This document shows, piece by piece, positions 8,318 to 17,626 of a stretch of 64,000 nt of DNA. The stretch spans positions 28,133 through 92,132 of the forward strand of contig CAIJIT010000284.1 of the NCBI GenBank assembly GCA_903820745.1, read 5' to 3'. A model generated the notes under the pieces. That model was not told the origin of the DNA and ran no database searches. It saw only the letters and a list, made by a program, of their open reading frames with translations. Both the position numbers and the translations under genes were made by a program. Numbering within the stretch: position 1 is the stretch's first letter; the number at the start of each line of letters is the position of its first letter. Origin of the DNA: an uncultured Burkholderiales bacterium (GTDB taxonomy: Bacteria; Pseudomonadota; Gammaproteobacteria; Burkholderiales; Burkholderiaceae_C).

Positions 8318-8857
8318 TCAGGCGACTCTGAGCATAGCTAGGGGCTTGGCGCGGGCTTGCGTCAGACCGCCGGCAAAGACAGCACCTGCCAGGATCGCCG
8401 CGTTGTTGATCAGGCCCCACAGGGGCGGTGCCGTCGAGAACAGCAGCAGCCTTGTCAAGGACAGTTGCTGCGCTGATGGGTTCACGGAGAGTTCGAAGAT
8501 GCCGTAAACGATCCAGGCAAACCAGGCCAGGCCCAACCCGCTGACACACCAGACAGTGGTGGAGCGACGACCCGACCTTTGCGGATACCGGTTCGCATAG
8601 CTCCAGGCGGTCGCGGGGCGCCGACTCGACCTTGCTGGATACATGGTGGCGTAGCTCCAGGCGAAGGCCAACATGAAGAGCGGCAGCGCCAGCAAGATCG
8701 ACTCGATCATGGCGACAGTCCAACTATCCGGGCCGCCAAGCGTCGCGGTGAAATTGAAGGGCAGATGCCGATCAGCAAGCAATTTACTCAGGCAGATGGC
8801 CGCGCTATAAAGCGCGAATCCGGAGACAAATGCTGCCAGGCGCCGCGTACCCCTCAT
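8318..8857 (-). CDS. Hypothetical multi-pass membrane protein
   Basis: I do not recognise this 179-residue protein. Hydrophobic segments near residues 8-25, 48-68, 103-120 and 134-165 suggest four membrane helices. Between helices two and three lies a tandem duplication of 18 residues (AWSYATMYP... and AWSYANRYP...), rich in Arg and Ser. It looks translated: it heads a three-gene run with the DTW-domain gene, and the duplicated units have diverged mostly without breaking the frame. The start could be internal. Confidence 0.6.
   Translation of the reverse strand: MRGTRRLAAFVSGFALYSAAICLSKLLADRHLPFNFTATLGGPDSWTVAMIESILLALPLFMLAFAWSYATMYPARSSRRPATAWSYANRYPQRSGRRSTTVWCVSGLGLAWFAWIVYGIFELSVNPSAQQLSLTRLLLFSTAPPLWGLINNAAILAGAVFAGGLTQARAKPLAMLRVA
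8555..8662 (-). repeat. Imperfect 54-bp tandem duplication inside a coding region
   Basis: Two adjacent 54-bp units encode residues 66-83 and 84-101 of the membrane protein. Both contain TAGCTCCAGGCG on the plus strand, and the encoded units share 11 of 18 residues. Confidence 0.7.
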
Positions 8858-9010
8858 GATCGATCCTCATTCCTTGAACTTGCTGCGATTCTGGGGCTTG
8901 ACAGGTTTGAATGACAGCCTTTGGACCCCCTTGATCGTGGGGTAGCAAAGTTGTCGGCTGATCCGGCTCAATCGAAACCTTGCCTTTAGCACCCTGAGAC
9001 AATCAGCGCG

Positions 9011-11863
9011 ATGTCCGACCCCGCAGCTTCAACCCGAGTCTGGCCGCCCGAACTGCCGCAGTTGCTGCGATTGTTCGAACGCGCCAGGCTGCAGCGCGGT
9101 CGGGCCTTGCAGGCGCAGATCATTGAGCTGCGCCAAGACACCCATGGCGCCAGCGCTGCAGTTGCTGGCGCCCGCGAACAGGTCTTTGAACTGGTGCTGC
9201 AAGGCTTTGCCAAGGCCGATGGCAGCCTGCATTACAGCGCGCTGTGCAGTTGCAAGACCCGGCGGTTTTGCGAGCATGCGGCGGCGGTGATGCTGCGCTT
9301 GCAGGTGGAAGCCGATGCACCGCTGCGCGCCAACCTGTTGAATCAATGGGTCGAGGCGCTGCGGCGCAAGGCCAGCCGCGAAGAATTGGGCCGCCTACCG
9401 AGGCTGCCCGATGCCGATGCCGGCAAGTTGATCGACCAATTGCTCAGCGAAGCTGCGGCGCCCGCCCCATTGCCCAAGCCCCAACTGGCGCCACCCGCCG
9501 AACTGGCTGCAGAGACGGCGCATTTTCGTCCGCGTTTGACGCTGCGCACGCTGGGCCGAGGCCAGGGTTTGCTGGGGATGGCGCCTAGCGCCAAGCTGGG
9601 CCCGCGCGCCGACTCGGTCACGATCGCGCAGATCGACTGGACCTATGAGGGGTCCGCTGGCTTGAGCTGGGAGGCTCCGGCACCTCGGTCGCTCTTGAAT
9701 AGTCGGCCGCCCATCGCCCAGGCCGTTGGCAACCGGCGGTTCGCACGCGACCTGGCTGCCGAGGCGGATGCCAGGGATCAGCAATGGAGTCTGGGCCTGA
9801 TCCCGCTGGACCTGGATCTGCTGCAATGGCGCAGCCCGGACAACGCGCTGGCTGCGGCCCTCACCCAGTCCTGGACCTTGGCGCAGGAAGAATTCTTCGG
9901 CGCCTTCTGGCTCGAACAGGTCCCGCAATTGCAAGCCCAGGGCTGGGCCATTGCCGTGTTGCCGGGGTTTGCCCACCGGCCGGTCGCTGCAGAAGGCTGG
10001 CAAGTCAAGATTGACCGCCTGGCTCTGCCGGCTCGCCAAGGCTCATGGTTGCTGAGCCTGGGGGTCGAGGTCGAGGGCGAAAGCCTCGACCTGGCGCCGA
10101 TGATCGCCGACCTGCTGCGCCGGGATTCACGCTGGCTGAAACGCGAGACAATTGACGAAATCGACAATGAATCATTGATTCTGCTGCATGAACCGGGCGG
10201 ACGCCGCATCGAGGCCCCGGCAGCGATGCTGAAGGCCATCATCGGTGCCATGGTCGACCTGCTGACCGATCCCAAGCTGCCTCCGGGGCCCTTGAAGCTG
10301 ACCGACTGGGATGCCACGCGCCTGGCGATGTTCGACGATTTGAACAAGTCCGCGGGCTGGCAGATCGTCGGCGACGCCGGCTTGCGCCAACTGGCGCTGC
10401 GGCTGCTCGCGGCAGGCTCGCCTCAGCCAGTAGCGGCGCCGATCGGTCTCGGGCTGACCCTGCGACCCTATCAGCTGAGCGGGCTGGCCTGGCTGCAATA
10501 TCTGCGGGCGCAGGGTCTGGCCGGCATCTTGGCCGACGACATGGGGCTGGGCAAGACGGCCCAGGCGCTGGCGCATCTGCTGCTGGAAAAGCAAGCCGGC
10601 CGCCTCGATCTCCCGGCATTGGCGGTGTTGCCCACGTCGCTGCTGTTCAACTGGCTGGCTGAAGCCCGCCGCATAACCCCCGACTTGTCGGTGTTGCTAC
10701 TGCAAGGCCCGCAGCGCGCCCAGGATTTCTCTCGTCTGGCCGAATACGACCTGGTGCTGACCACCTATCCGCTGCTCTGGCGCGACATCACGCCCTTGGC
10801 GGCGCAACGCTGGCATCTGCTGATCCTCGACGAGGCCCAGACGGTGAAAAACGCCGCCAGCCGTGCCGCCAACGCGGCGCGTCGCCTGAATGCGCGCCAC
10901 CGGCTTTGCCTGACCGGCACTCCGCTGGAAAACCATCTGGGCGAGTTGTGGGCGCAGTTCGACTTCCTGATGCCGGGCTTCCTGGGCGATGCGCGAAGCT
11001 TTGCGCGTCTCTGGCGCAAACCGATCGAGGTCGGCGGCGAGAGCTTGCGGGCACAGTTACTGGCGCAACGGGTGCGCCCGTTCATCCTGCGCCGCCGCAA
11101 GGAAGAGGTCGCCGCCGAGTTGCCACCCTTGACTCTGATGACGCGGCGGGTACAGCTCTATGGCCAGCAGCGCGATCTGTACGAGAGCGTGCGGGTGGCG
11201 GCTGACAAGCAGGTGCGCCGCGTGCTGCAACGCAAGGGTTTTGCCGGGGCCCAGATCTCGGTGCTGGACGCCTTGCTGAAACTGCGCCAGGTCTGCTGTG
11301 ACCCCCGCCTCGTCAAGGGCGCCGAGCTGCCGGCAGAAATGGAGCGGGCCAAACTGGAGTTGCTCGGCGAAATGCTCCCGGAACTGCTGGCGGAGGGCCG
11401 GCGGGTGCTGGTTTTTTCGCAGTTTGCAGAGATGCTGGCCTTGATCGCCGAAGATCTGCAGCGTCTGGATCTGCCTTTTCTGACCCTCACCGGGTCGACA
11501 CCGGTCAGCCAGCGCGCCGACATCGTGCGACGCTTCCAGGCGCTTGAATCACCGTTGATGTTGATCAGCTTGAAGGCCGGCGGGGTCGGTCTGAACCTGA
11601 CCGCAGCCGACACGGTCATCCATGTCGACCCCTGGTGGAACCCGGCAGTCGAGGCGCAGGCCAGCGCAAGAGCGCACCGGATCGGCCAGGACAAGCCTGT
11701 CTTTGTCTACAAATTGGTGGTGACGGGCAGCATCGAGGAGAGGATGCTGGATCTGCAAGCCCGCAAACAAGCCTTGGCAGATGGAATTCTGGGCAGCGAC
11801 CCGGCCGAATTGACCAAGTTCACACCGCAGGATCTGGAACTATTGCTGGCGCCCCTGACTTGA
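9011..11863 (+). CDS. SWIM zinc-finger SNF2-family ATPase/helicase
   Basis: A 950-residue DNA-dependent ATPase of the Swi2/Snf2 (HepA-like) group. The N-terminus carries a SWIM zinc finger, C79-S-C81 then C87-E-H89. The two RecA-like lobes follow: DDMGLGKT (Walker A, near residue 507), LDEAQ (near 606), LTGTPLENHLGELW, and in the second lobe VFSQF, GGVGLNLTAADTVIH and QASARAHRIGQ. The role is probably nucleic-acid remodelling during repair or transcription; no partner is evident. It is divergent from the membrane protein gene. Confidence 0.9.
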   Translation: MSDPAASTRVWPPELPQLLRLFERARLQRGRALQAQIIELRQDTHGASAAVAGAREQVFELVLQGFAKADGSLHYSALCSCKTRRFCEHAAAVMLRLQVEADAPLRANLLNQWVEALRRKASREELGRLPRLPDADAGKLIDQLLSEAAAPAPLPKPQLAPPAELAAETAHFRPRLTLRTLGRGQGLLGMAPSAKLGPRADSVTIAQIDWTYEGSAGLSWEAPAPRSLLNSRPPIAQAVGNRRFARDLAAEADARDQQWSLGLIPLDLDLLQWRSPDNALAAALTQSWTLAQEEFFGAFWLEQVPQLQAQGWAIAVLPGFAHRPVAAEGWQVKIDRLALPARQGSWLLSLGVEVEGESLDLAPMIADLLRRDSRWLKRETIDEIDNESLILLHEPGGRRIEAPAAMLKAIIGAMVDLLTDPKLPPGPLKLTDWDATRLAMFDDLNKSAGWQIVGDAGLRQLALRLLAAGSPQPVAAPIGLGLTLRPYQLSGLAWLQYLRAQGLAGILADDMGLGKTAQALAHLLLEKQAGRLDLPALAVLPTSLLFNWLAEARRITPDLSVLLLQGPQRAQDFSRLAEYDLVLTTYPLLWRDITPLAAQRWHLLILDEAQTVKNAASRAANAARRLNARHRLCLTGTPLENHLGELWAQFDFLMPGFLGDARSFARLWRKPIEVGGESLRAQLLAQRVRPFILRRRKEEVAAELPPLTLMTRRVQLYGQQRDLYESVRVAADKQVRRVLQRKGFAGAQISVLDALLKLRQVCCDPRLVKGAELPAEMERAKLELLGEMLPELLAEGRRVLVFSQFAEMLALIAEDLQRLDLPFLTLTGSTPVSQRADIVRRFQALESPLMLISLKAGGVGLNLTAADTVIHVDPWWNPAVEAQASARAHRIGQDKPVFVYKLVVTGSIEERMLDLQARKQALADGILGSDPAELTKFTPQDLELLLAPLT

Positions 11864-11887
11864 CTGAGGGCGCTTTCCTTGCATCGA

Positions 11888-12046
11888 TCAGCGCTTGCGA
11901 TCCAGGCGCATTGCACGCGCCAGACTGCGACGGTCGCAACCGAAATTACCGAGCTCGAAAGCCTCATGCTTGCGACCTTTGTCGCCATTCAACTCGGGCA
12001 TCGGAATGCGCCGGGTCTGGGTTTCACTGCGTTGCTGAACCTTCAT
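11888..12046 (-). CDS. Possible small basic protein (52 aa)
   Basis: In the 373-bp gap between the SNF2 gene and the aminopeptidase, one minus-strand frame gives a 52-residue, strongly charged protein beginning MKVQQRSETQ and ending RAMRLDRKR. A purine-rich AGAAAGG lies about 9 nt upstream of its ATG. The frame stays open upstream, so openness alone is weak evidence. I recognise no family. Apart from this the gap holds only presumed promoter sequence for the aminopeptidase. Confidence 0.35.
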   Translation of the reverse strand: MKVQQRSETQTRRIPMPELNGDKGRKHEAFELGNFGCDRRSLARAMRLDRKR

Positions 12047-12236
12047 GGCTGGATGCCTTTCTGTCTCAATCTTCAGATCACCGGACCGATACTTCGATCC
12101 AACTGCAGTCACAACGCGCCCGGGTCCGGGCCGGTTGACACGATGATGAAGATTTTCTTTACAAATCGTTGGCGCCTGCCCGTCTGGAGCCCTCAGGCGA
12201 CAATCATGTTTTTCCGCAAGCTGCAACGGAGCCGCA

Positions 12237-13616
12237 ATGACTGTTGAACTGAAGAAATCCGCACCCGCTGGCGCGATCGCCATCACCGTGGTCGACCGTA
12301 CCGCCTTCCAGGCCATCGCTGCAAAGCTGCCCGAACCGACCCGCAATTGGCTGGCCGCCAACGGTTTTGTCGGCGCACCCGACAGCCATGCGCTGGTGCC
12401 GGATGCCGAAGGCCGGCTCGGCCGGGTCTTTGCCGGCGTTGCCCACGCAAGGCATCCGTTTGCGCTGGCCTCGCTACCGCAGGCCTTGCCTGAAGGCAAT
12501 TACACATTGTCGAACGACGGGATCAGCCTTGATGCCGAGCAAGCCGCCTTGTCTTGGGAGCTCGGCGCCTATCAGTTCGACCTCTACAAAAAACGCCGCC
12601 GCACGCCAGCCATTCTGATACTGCCACCCGGACCCTTGGCGCAACGCGGCTTGGCTCTGGCCACGGCGGTAACCGCCACCCGCGACCTGGTCAACACCCC
12701 AGCCGAACATATGGGACCGGAAGAGTTGGCCATGGCCGCCCGCATGGTGGCTCAGCAGCATGGCGCCAAATTCAGTCAGGTGGTCGGTGCAGCGCTGCTG
12801 AAGAAAGGTTTCCCTGCCATCCACGCGGTGGGCAGAGCAAGCTCGCGCGAGCCGCGCCTGATCGAGCTGAACTGGGGCAACCCGAAAGCACCGCGCATCA
12901 GCATCGTCGGCAAAGGTGTTTGCTTCGACACCGGCGGCCTCGACATCAAGGGCGCCGACGGCATGCGCCAGATGAAAAAGGACATGGGCGGCGCCGCCAA
13001 TGCGTTGGGGCTGGCGGCACTGGTGATGGCCTTCAAGCTGCCGGTCTGTCTGCAGGTGCTGATTCCTGCGGTGGAAAATTCGATCTCGGGCAATGCCTAC
13101 CGCCCCGGCGATGTGATCAAGACGCGCAAAGGCCTGCAGATCGAAATCGGCAATACCGATGCCGAGGGCCGGGTCGTACTGAGCGATGCCCTGGCCTATG
13201 CCTCTGAATCAAAGCCCGAGCTGATCATCGACCTGGCCACCTTGACCGGTGCCGCAAGGGTGGCGCTCGGCGCGCATCTGCCGGCCTTGTTCAGCAAGCA
13301 TTTCGATACTGCGCGCGACTTGGTCGACCTCGGCATGAAGCTCGACGATCCGCTCTGGCATATGCCGCTGTGGGAGCCCTACAAGGTCAATATCGACAGC
13401 TCGGTCGGCGACATCGTCAACACCGGCAGGACAGCCTTGGGGGGCGCGATCACCGCCGCATTGTTCCTGGAATATTTTGTCGCCGCCAACCAGGACTGGC
13501 TGCATATCGACCTGTTTGCCTGGAATGACGCGGCCCGCCCTGGCCGGCCGATCGGCGGCGAGGCGCAGACGATTCGCACGCTGCTGGCTTATCTGGAGCA
13601 GCGTTTCAAGGCCTGA
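12237..13616 (+). CDS. M17 leucyl aminopeptidase family protein
   Basis: A cytosolic dinuclear-metal exopeptidase that removes N-terminal residues from peptides. It is 459 residues. The poorly conserved N-terminal macro-like domain ends near residue 160. The catalytic domain has GKGVCFDTGGLDIK (Lys and Asp ligands), MKKDMGGAA and the family signature NTDAEGRVVL. It is closer to the short PepA/PepB-like group than to classical PepA. It converges on the GMC oxidoreductase, 3 bp away. Confidence 0.9.
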   Translation: MTVELKKSAPAGAIAITVVDRTAFQAIAAKLPEPTRNWLAANGFVGAPDSHALVPDAEGRLGRVFAGVAHARHPFALASLPQALPEGNYTLSNDGISLDAEQAALSWELGAYQFDLYKKRRRTPAILILPPGPLAQRGLALATAVTATRDLVNTPAEHMGPEELAMAARMVAQQHGAKFSQVVGAALLKKGFPAIHAVGRASSREPRLIELNWGNPKAPRISIVGKGVCFDTGGLDIKGADGMRQMKKDMGGAANALGLAALVMAFKLPVCLQVLIPAVENSISGNAYRPGDVIKTRKGLQIEIGNTDAEGRVVLSDALAYASESKPELIIDLATLTGAARVALGAHLPALFSKHFDTARDLVDLGMKLDDPLWHMPLWEPYKVNIDSSVGDIVNTGRTALGGAITAALFLEYFVAANQDWLHIDLFAWNDAARPGRPIGGEAQTIRTLLAYLEQRFKA

Positions 13617-13619
13617 GGT

Positions 13620-15260
13620 CTATTCGCCGGCCTTGATCCAGCTGGCGGCGCGCTCGGCAATCATCAGCGTCGGTGAATTGGTATTGCCGCTGGTGATTGA
13701 CGGCATCACGCTGGCGTCGATCACCCGCAGACCCGCCACGCCGCGCACCCGCAGGTGGCTGTCGACAACGGCCATCGGATCGTCGCTGCGACCCATCTTG
13801 CAAGTACCCACCGGGTGGAAGATCGTGGTCGCGATGTCGCCGGCCAAGCGCGCCAGTTCCGCATCGGTCTGGAACTGCACGCCGGGTTTGAACTCCTCGG
13901 GCTGATAGCGCGCCAGCGCCGGCTGCGCCACGATGCGCCGCGTCAGGCGCAGACTTTCGGCGGCGATGCGCCGGTCCTCGTCGGTACTCAGATAGTTCGG
14001 TGCAATCGCCGGCGCTGCCGAAGCATCGGCCGAGCGAATCTGGACCGTACCGCGGCTGGTCGGATTCAGGTTGCAGACGCTGGCGGTGAAAGCGTTGAAC
14101 TTGTGCAGCGGTTCACCGAAGGCATCGAGCGACAACGGTTGCACGTGATATTCCAGGTCGGGCCAGACCTTGTCGGGGCCGCTGCGCGTGAAAGCACCGA
14201 GCTGCGACGGCGCCATGCTCATCGGTCCGGTGCGCTTGAGTGCATATTCCAGCCCGATCATCGCCTTGCCCCACCAACTGCTGGCCAGCGTATTCAAGGT
14301 CTTGGCCCCCTGCACCTTGAAGACCGTGCGGATCTGCAAATGGTCTTGCAGATTCGCGCCGACTCCGGGCGAATCCCGCCGCACCTCGATTCCATGCTGA
14401 CGCAACAAGGCCTTCGGCCCCAGGCCCGACAGCTGGAGAATTTGCGGCGAGCCGATGGCGCCGGCGGCGAGCACAACCTCGCCACCCGGATTGAGCTGCG
14501 GGCGTTCGATGCCATGCGGCGTGAGCACCTCGAGGCCGCTGCAGCGCAACTGGCCTTCGGTTGGATCGAACAGCAAACGCTGCACCTGCGAGCCGGTCCA
14601 CTGCTCGAAATTCGGCCGTCCATAGCAGGTCGGGCGCAAGAACGCCTTGGCCGTATTCCAGCGCCATCCGGAGCGCTGATTGACTTCGAAATAGCCGACC
14701 CCTTCGTTGTTGCCGCCATTGAAATCGTCGGTGGCCGGAATACCGGCCTGCTGCGCTGCGGAGGCAAAGGCATCGAGGATGTCCCAGCGCAGACGCTGGC
14801 GTTCGACCCGCCATTCGCCGCCATGGCCGTGGCGGGACTTGAACAGGTCCGAGGCGCCCTCGCCATCGAGCCGCCAATGGTCTTCATGCTGCTTGAAATG
14901 GGTCAACGTCTCGTCCCAGCACCAACTGGGATCGGCTACGGCCTCGGCCCAGCCGTCGTAGTCACGCTGCTGGCCGCGCATATAGATCATGCCGTTGATG
15001 CTCGAACTGCCGCCCAGCACGCGGCCGCGGGGGTAACGCAGGCTGCGCCCGTTCAACCCCGCTTGGGCCTCGGTCTGGTACAGCCAGTCGGTGCGCGGAT
15101 TACCGATGCAATAGAGGTAACCGACGGGGATATGGATCCAGTGATAGTCGTCACGCCCGCCGGCTTCCAGCAGCAGGACCCGCTTGGCCGGGTCGGCGCT
15201 GAGTCGATTGGCCAGCAGACAACCGGCGGTTCCCGCACCCACAATGATGTAGTCGAACAT
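13620..15260 (-). CDS. GMC-family FAD oxidoreductase (choline dehydrogenase-like)
   Basis: A flavoprotein that oxidises an alcohol. It is 546 residues. The Rossmann FAD motif VGAGTAGCLLANRLS is at the N-terminus, followed by the GMC signatures RGRVLGGSSSINGMIYMRG (about residue 80-98) and GAIGSPQILQLSG. The C-terminal substrate domain has the expected catalytic His and Asn regions (FHPVGTCKMG; TSGNTNSPTLMI). Without a betaine-aldehyde dehydrogenase or BetI neighbour, choline as substrate is not supported. It is the last gene of a run with marC and the BtuF-like gene, 9 bp after marC. Confidence 0.88.
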   Translation of the reverse strand: MFDYIIVGAGTAGCLLANRLSADPAKRVLLLEAGGRDDYHWIHIPVGYLYCIGNPRTDWLYQTEAQAGLNGRSLRYPRGRVLGGSSSINGMIYMRGQQRDYDGWAEAVADPSWCWDETLTHFKQHEDHWRLDGEGASDLFKSRHGHGGEWRVERQRLRWDILDAFASAAQQAGIPATDDFNGGNNEGVGYFEVNQRSGWRWNTAKAFLRPTCYGRPNFEQWTGSQVQRLLFDPTEGQLRCSGLEVLTPHGIERPQLNPGGEVVLAAGAIGSPQILQLSGLGPKALLRQHGIEVRRDSPGVGANLQDHLQIRTVFKVQGAKTLNTLASSWWGKAMIGLEYALKRTGPMSMAPSQLGAFTRSGPDKVWPDLEYHVQPLSLDAFGEPLHKFNAFTASVCNLNPTSRGTVQIRSADASAAPAIAPNYLSTDEDRRIAAESLRLTRRIVAQPALARYQPEEFKPGVQFQTDAELARLAGDIATTIFHPVGTCKMGRSDDPMAVVDSHLRVRGVAGLRVIDASVMPSITSGNTNSPTLMIAERAASWIKAGE

Positions 15261-15269
15261 AGATACCGA

Positions 15270-15920
15270 TCAGTTTGAAAGATGCGAAGCGAGGACCGGG
15301 AACAACTTGATCAGACCATCGGCCAACAGTTCAACTGCAAGCGCTGCCAGGATCAAACCCATCAACCTTGTCATGATGTTGATACCGGTCTGGCCGAGCA
15401 CGCGGGCAATCCGGCCTGAAGTCGAGAACACCGCATAAGTGACCAGGGCGACCACCACGCCGTAGCCGACCAGCACAGCCAGCTCCCACCAATGACGGGT
15501 TTTTTCGGCATAGATCACCATCGTCGAGATCGTCGCCGGGCCGGTCAGCAAGGGGATCGTCAGTGGCACAACGGCGATGCTGGCGCCGGCATCGGCCTTG
15601 TTGGCGGCTTCGCTGACATCGTCCTTGCGCGCCTCAGCCGGCTGGGCGTTGAGCATCTGGAGTGAGCTGATCAAAAGCAGCGTGCCGCCGCCGACCTGGA
15701 ACGAAGCAAGAGAAATGCCAAAAAACTCGATCACCTGCAGCCCTGCCAAGGCGCTGATCGCGATCACCAAAAATGCGGTGAATGCACTGACACCAATCGT
15801 ATGCCGACGTTGTTCCGGCGACAGGCTGCTGGTGAAATGGATGAAGAAAGGAACGACGCCAATCGGATTGACGATGGCCAGCAGAGCGACCAGGGGCTTG
15901 TAGATGTCCATGTTGCGCAT
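15270..15920 (-). CDS. MarC-family integral membrane protein
   Basis: A 216-residue protein with about six hydrophobic helices, of the MarC/UPF0056 family. Its function is not established. The N-terminus MDIYKPLVALLAIVNPIGVVPFF and LLTGPATIST are typical of the family. The frame is open far upstream, into the BtuF-like gene region. Starts at 15920 and 15911 are equally plausible. It lies 55 bp after the BtuF-like gene on the same strand. Confidence 0.85.
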   Translation of the reverse strand: MRNMDIYKPLVALLAIVNPIGVVPFFIHFTSSLSPEQRRHTIGVSAFTAFLVIAISALAGLQVIEFFGISLASFQVGGGTLLLISSLQMLNAQPAEARKDDVSEAANKADAGASIAVVPLTIPLLTGPATISTMVIYAEKTRHWWELAVLVGYGVVVALVTYAVFSTSGRIARVLGQTGINIMTRLMGLILAALAVELLADGLIKLFPVLASHLSN

Positions 15921-15975
15921 TGTCAGGCGCGAAACAGCGCCCGCAGCCTGGCACCGGCCAGAAAAATTTGCGTCC

Positions 15976-16797
15976 TCAGCCGCTCGCCAGCAAGCGCAGA
16001 TAGTCGAGGCCTTGCGCCGCTCGGGGGCCGTACCAACTGAGCAACTCGCCGTCGACCAGTTGCACCTGCGCTCGCGGGCACAGCGCCTGTGCCTGTTGCA
16101 GATGGGATGCGTTGAAGCTGTAGGGTTCGGAGCTGAGCAAAATGCGCTCGACGTCGGCCAGCCAAGCTTCGGCGCCCTGCAGCACCGGATAACGCGCGGC
16201 GCCGGTCTCGCCGCCCTCGACCGCCGGCCAGCTTTGCCAGCCGACCTCGGCCAGCATCCTTGCGATATAGGTATCTCGGGCGATCGCCATCCAGGGCTCA
16301 CGCCAGATCAGGTAGAGCACCCGCTGCTGCGGCCAGGACGAAGCGCGGCAGCGCGCCAGGGCCCGCTGCAGTTCGTCAGCCAGCGCATCGCAATGCAAGG
16401 ACACCTGCGGTATATCGCCAAATTCCTGCCGCATCTGCTCGAACAGCAACAAGTTGTCGGCCGGCCCCTGCGGATGGGTCACGATGACATGGGGCACGAA
16501 CTCGCGCAGCGCTTGCACCGTCTCCAGCCGGTTTTCATCCTGGTTGACGATCACGTGGCTGGGCGCAAGCCGCCGCAACTTGGCCAGATTCACATCCTTG
16601 GTGCCCCCGACCTTGGGGACATTGACCAAGGCCAGTTTGGGATGAATGCAATAACCGGTGCGCGCCACCAACTGCGAGCCCAGGCCGAGGGCAACCAGCA
16701 ATTCGGTAATGCTGGGCACCAAACTGGCAATCCGGGGTATGGAATACCCGTAGGAATCCTGTCTCAATATGTCATTTTTCACCATGTCGGTCATCAT
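15976..16797 (-). CDS. BtuF-like helical-backbone metal/cobalamin-binding protein
   Basis: A 273-residue member of the type III periplasmic-binding fold (BtuF/FhuD-like). Typical elements are RIASLVPSITELLVALGLG, ARTGYCIHP and KVGGTKDVNLAKLRRLAPSHVI. I see no signal peptide, which is unusual for a transport protein. It may act in the cytoplasm, or its true start may differ. No BtuC/BtuD partners are nearby. A 14-bp perfect palindrome lies just upstream of its start. Confidence 0.75.
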   Translation of the reverse strand: MMTDMVKNDILRQDSYGYSIPRIASLVPSITELLVALGLGSQLVARTGYCIHPKLALVNVPKVGGTKDVNLAKLRRLAPSHVIVNQDENRLETVQALREFVPHVIVTHPQGPADNLLLFEQMRQEFGDIPQVSLHCDALADELQRALARCRASSWPQQRVLYLIWREPWMAIARDTYIARMLAEVGWQSWPAVEGGETGAARYPVLQGAEAWLADVERILLSSEPYSFNASHLQQAQALCPRAQVQLVDGELLSWYGPRAAQGLDYLRLLASG

Positions 16798-16802
16798 ATA
16801 AA

Positions 16803-16816
16803 AGAGCTGCAGCTCT
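16803..16816. promoter_or_regulatory. 14-bp perfect palindrome in a divergent promoter region
   Basis: AGAGCTGCAGCTCT lies 5 bp upstream of the BtuF-like start, between it and the divergent RRM gene. It could be an operator or fold in the leader. I know no matching regulator. Confidence 0.35.
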
Positions 16817-16998
16817 CTTGCGTCAAGGCCACATTTATCTGTAACCGCAAAAAAACAACACCTTTGACCCTTGCTTTGCTTTATACCATTCCGTTACATC
16901 ATAATTATTACCTGTGTTTGGAAGCCGCACCTTCGCTTGAATGGGTCACGACGGGTTGAAGCTCCATATGTTTTTTAGGTATTGAAAGGGCTTCCCCC

Positions 16999-17550
16999 AT
17001 GGGAAACAAGCTTTACGTCGGCAACCTCGCTTACAGCGTGCGTGACGAGACGCTGCAAGAGGCGTTCGGGCAATTTGGCACTGTGACTTCCGCAAAAGTC
17101 ATGATGGATCGTGACACCGGCCGTTCCAAGGGCTTCGGCTTCGTGGAAATGAGCTCCGATGCCGAAGCGCAATCTGCAGTCAATGGCATGAATGGCCAGG
17201 CCCTCGACGGCCGCGCCATCGTTGTCAATGAGGCACGTCCGCGCGAAGAGCGTCCAGGCGGCTTCGGCGGTGGCGGCGGTCGCTCAGGCGGCGGCGGCTT
17301 CGGTGGCGGCAGCGGCGGCGGTGGTGGCGGCTACGGTGGTGGCGGCGGTAGCCGTTCCGGCGGTGGCGGCTTCGGCGGCGGCGGTGCTGGTGGTGGCGGT
17401 GGCGGACGCTCCGGCGGCGGCGGCTTTGGTGGCGGCGGCAGCGGTGGTGGTGGCGGCTACGGTGGTGGCGGCGGCGGTCGCTCCGGCGGCGGCGGCGGTG
17501 GCGGCTACGGCGGTGGTGGTGGCGGTCGCTCCGGCGGCGGCGGCTACTGA
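16999..17550 (+). CDS. Glycine-rich RRM RNA-binding protein
   Basis: A 183-residue protein. Residues 1-80 form one RNA-recognition motif, with RNP2 KLYVGNLAY and RNP1 SKGFGFVEM. The rest is a low-complexity Gly tail with interspersed Arg-Ser, Phe and Tyr. Such proteins resemble cyanobacterial and plant cold-induced Rbp and act as RNA chaperones. The upstream 200 bp is AT-rich and long enough for a structured cold-shock-type leader, which I only infer. A bidirectional terminator separates it from lptC. Confidence 0.9.
   Translation: MGNKLYVGNLAYSVRDETLQEAFGQFGTVTSAKVMMDRDTGRSKGFGFVEMSSDAEAQSAVNGMNGQALDGRAIVVNEARPREERPGGFGGGGGRSGGGGFGGGSGGGGGGYGGGGGSRSGGGGFGGGGAGGGGGGRSGGGGFGGGGSGGGGGYGGGGGGRSGGGGGGGYGGGGGGRSGGGGY
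17260..17547 (+). repeat. Glycine-codon low-complexity tract
   Basis: About 290 bp of near-repeats of GGCGGCGGT with periodic CGCTCCGGC units encode the Gly/Arg/Ser tail of the RRM protein. Its length is prone to slippage. Confidence 0.85.
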
Positions 17551-17567
17551 GCCCTGCAATGATTGCT

Positions 17568-17592
17568 AAAAAGCGCCTCCGGGCGCTTTTTT
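17568..17592. terminator. Bidirectional terminator between the RRM gene and lptC
   Basis: AAAAGCGCC pairs with GGCGCTTTT around TCCG, with T-rich tracts on both strands. It can serve both converging transcripts. Confidence 0.85.
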
Positions 17593-17626
17593 ATTGCCCG
17601 CACATGATCCGGCCAATCAAGGTTGT

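Noticed and set aside
16798..16998. Cobalamin riboswitch upstream of the BtuF-like gene
   Set aside because: No B12-box-like conserved core could be found, and the gap on that strand is occupied by the palindrome and AT-rich sequence.
17260..17547. Regular repeats considered as a CRISPR array
   Set aside because: The period is short and irregular, has no unique spacers and encodes a Gly-rich tail in frame.
17192..17569. Long Ala/Val-rich open frames on both strands over the RRM gene
   Set aside because: They are frame shadows of the Gly-codon repeats; only the RRM frame has a recognisable domain.
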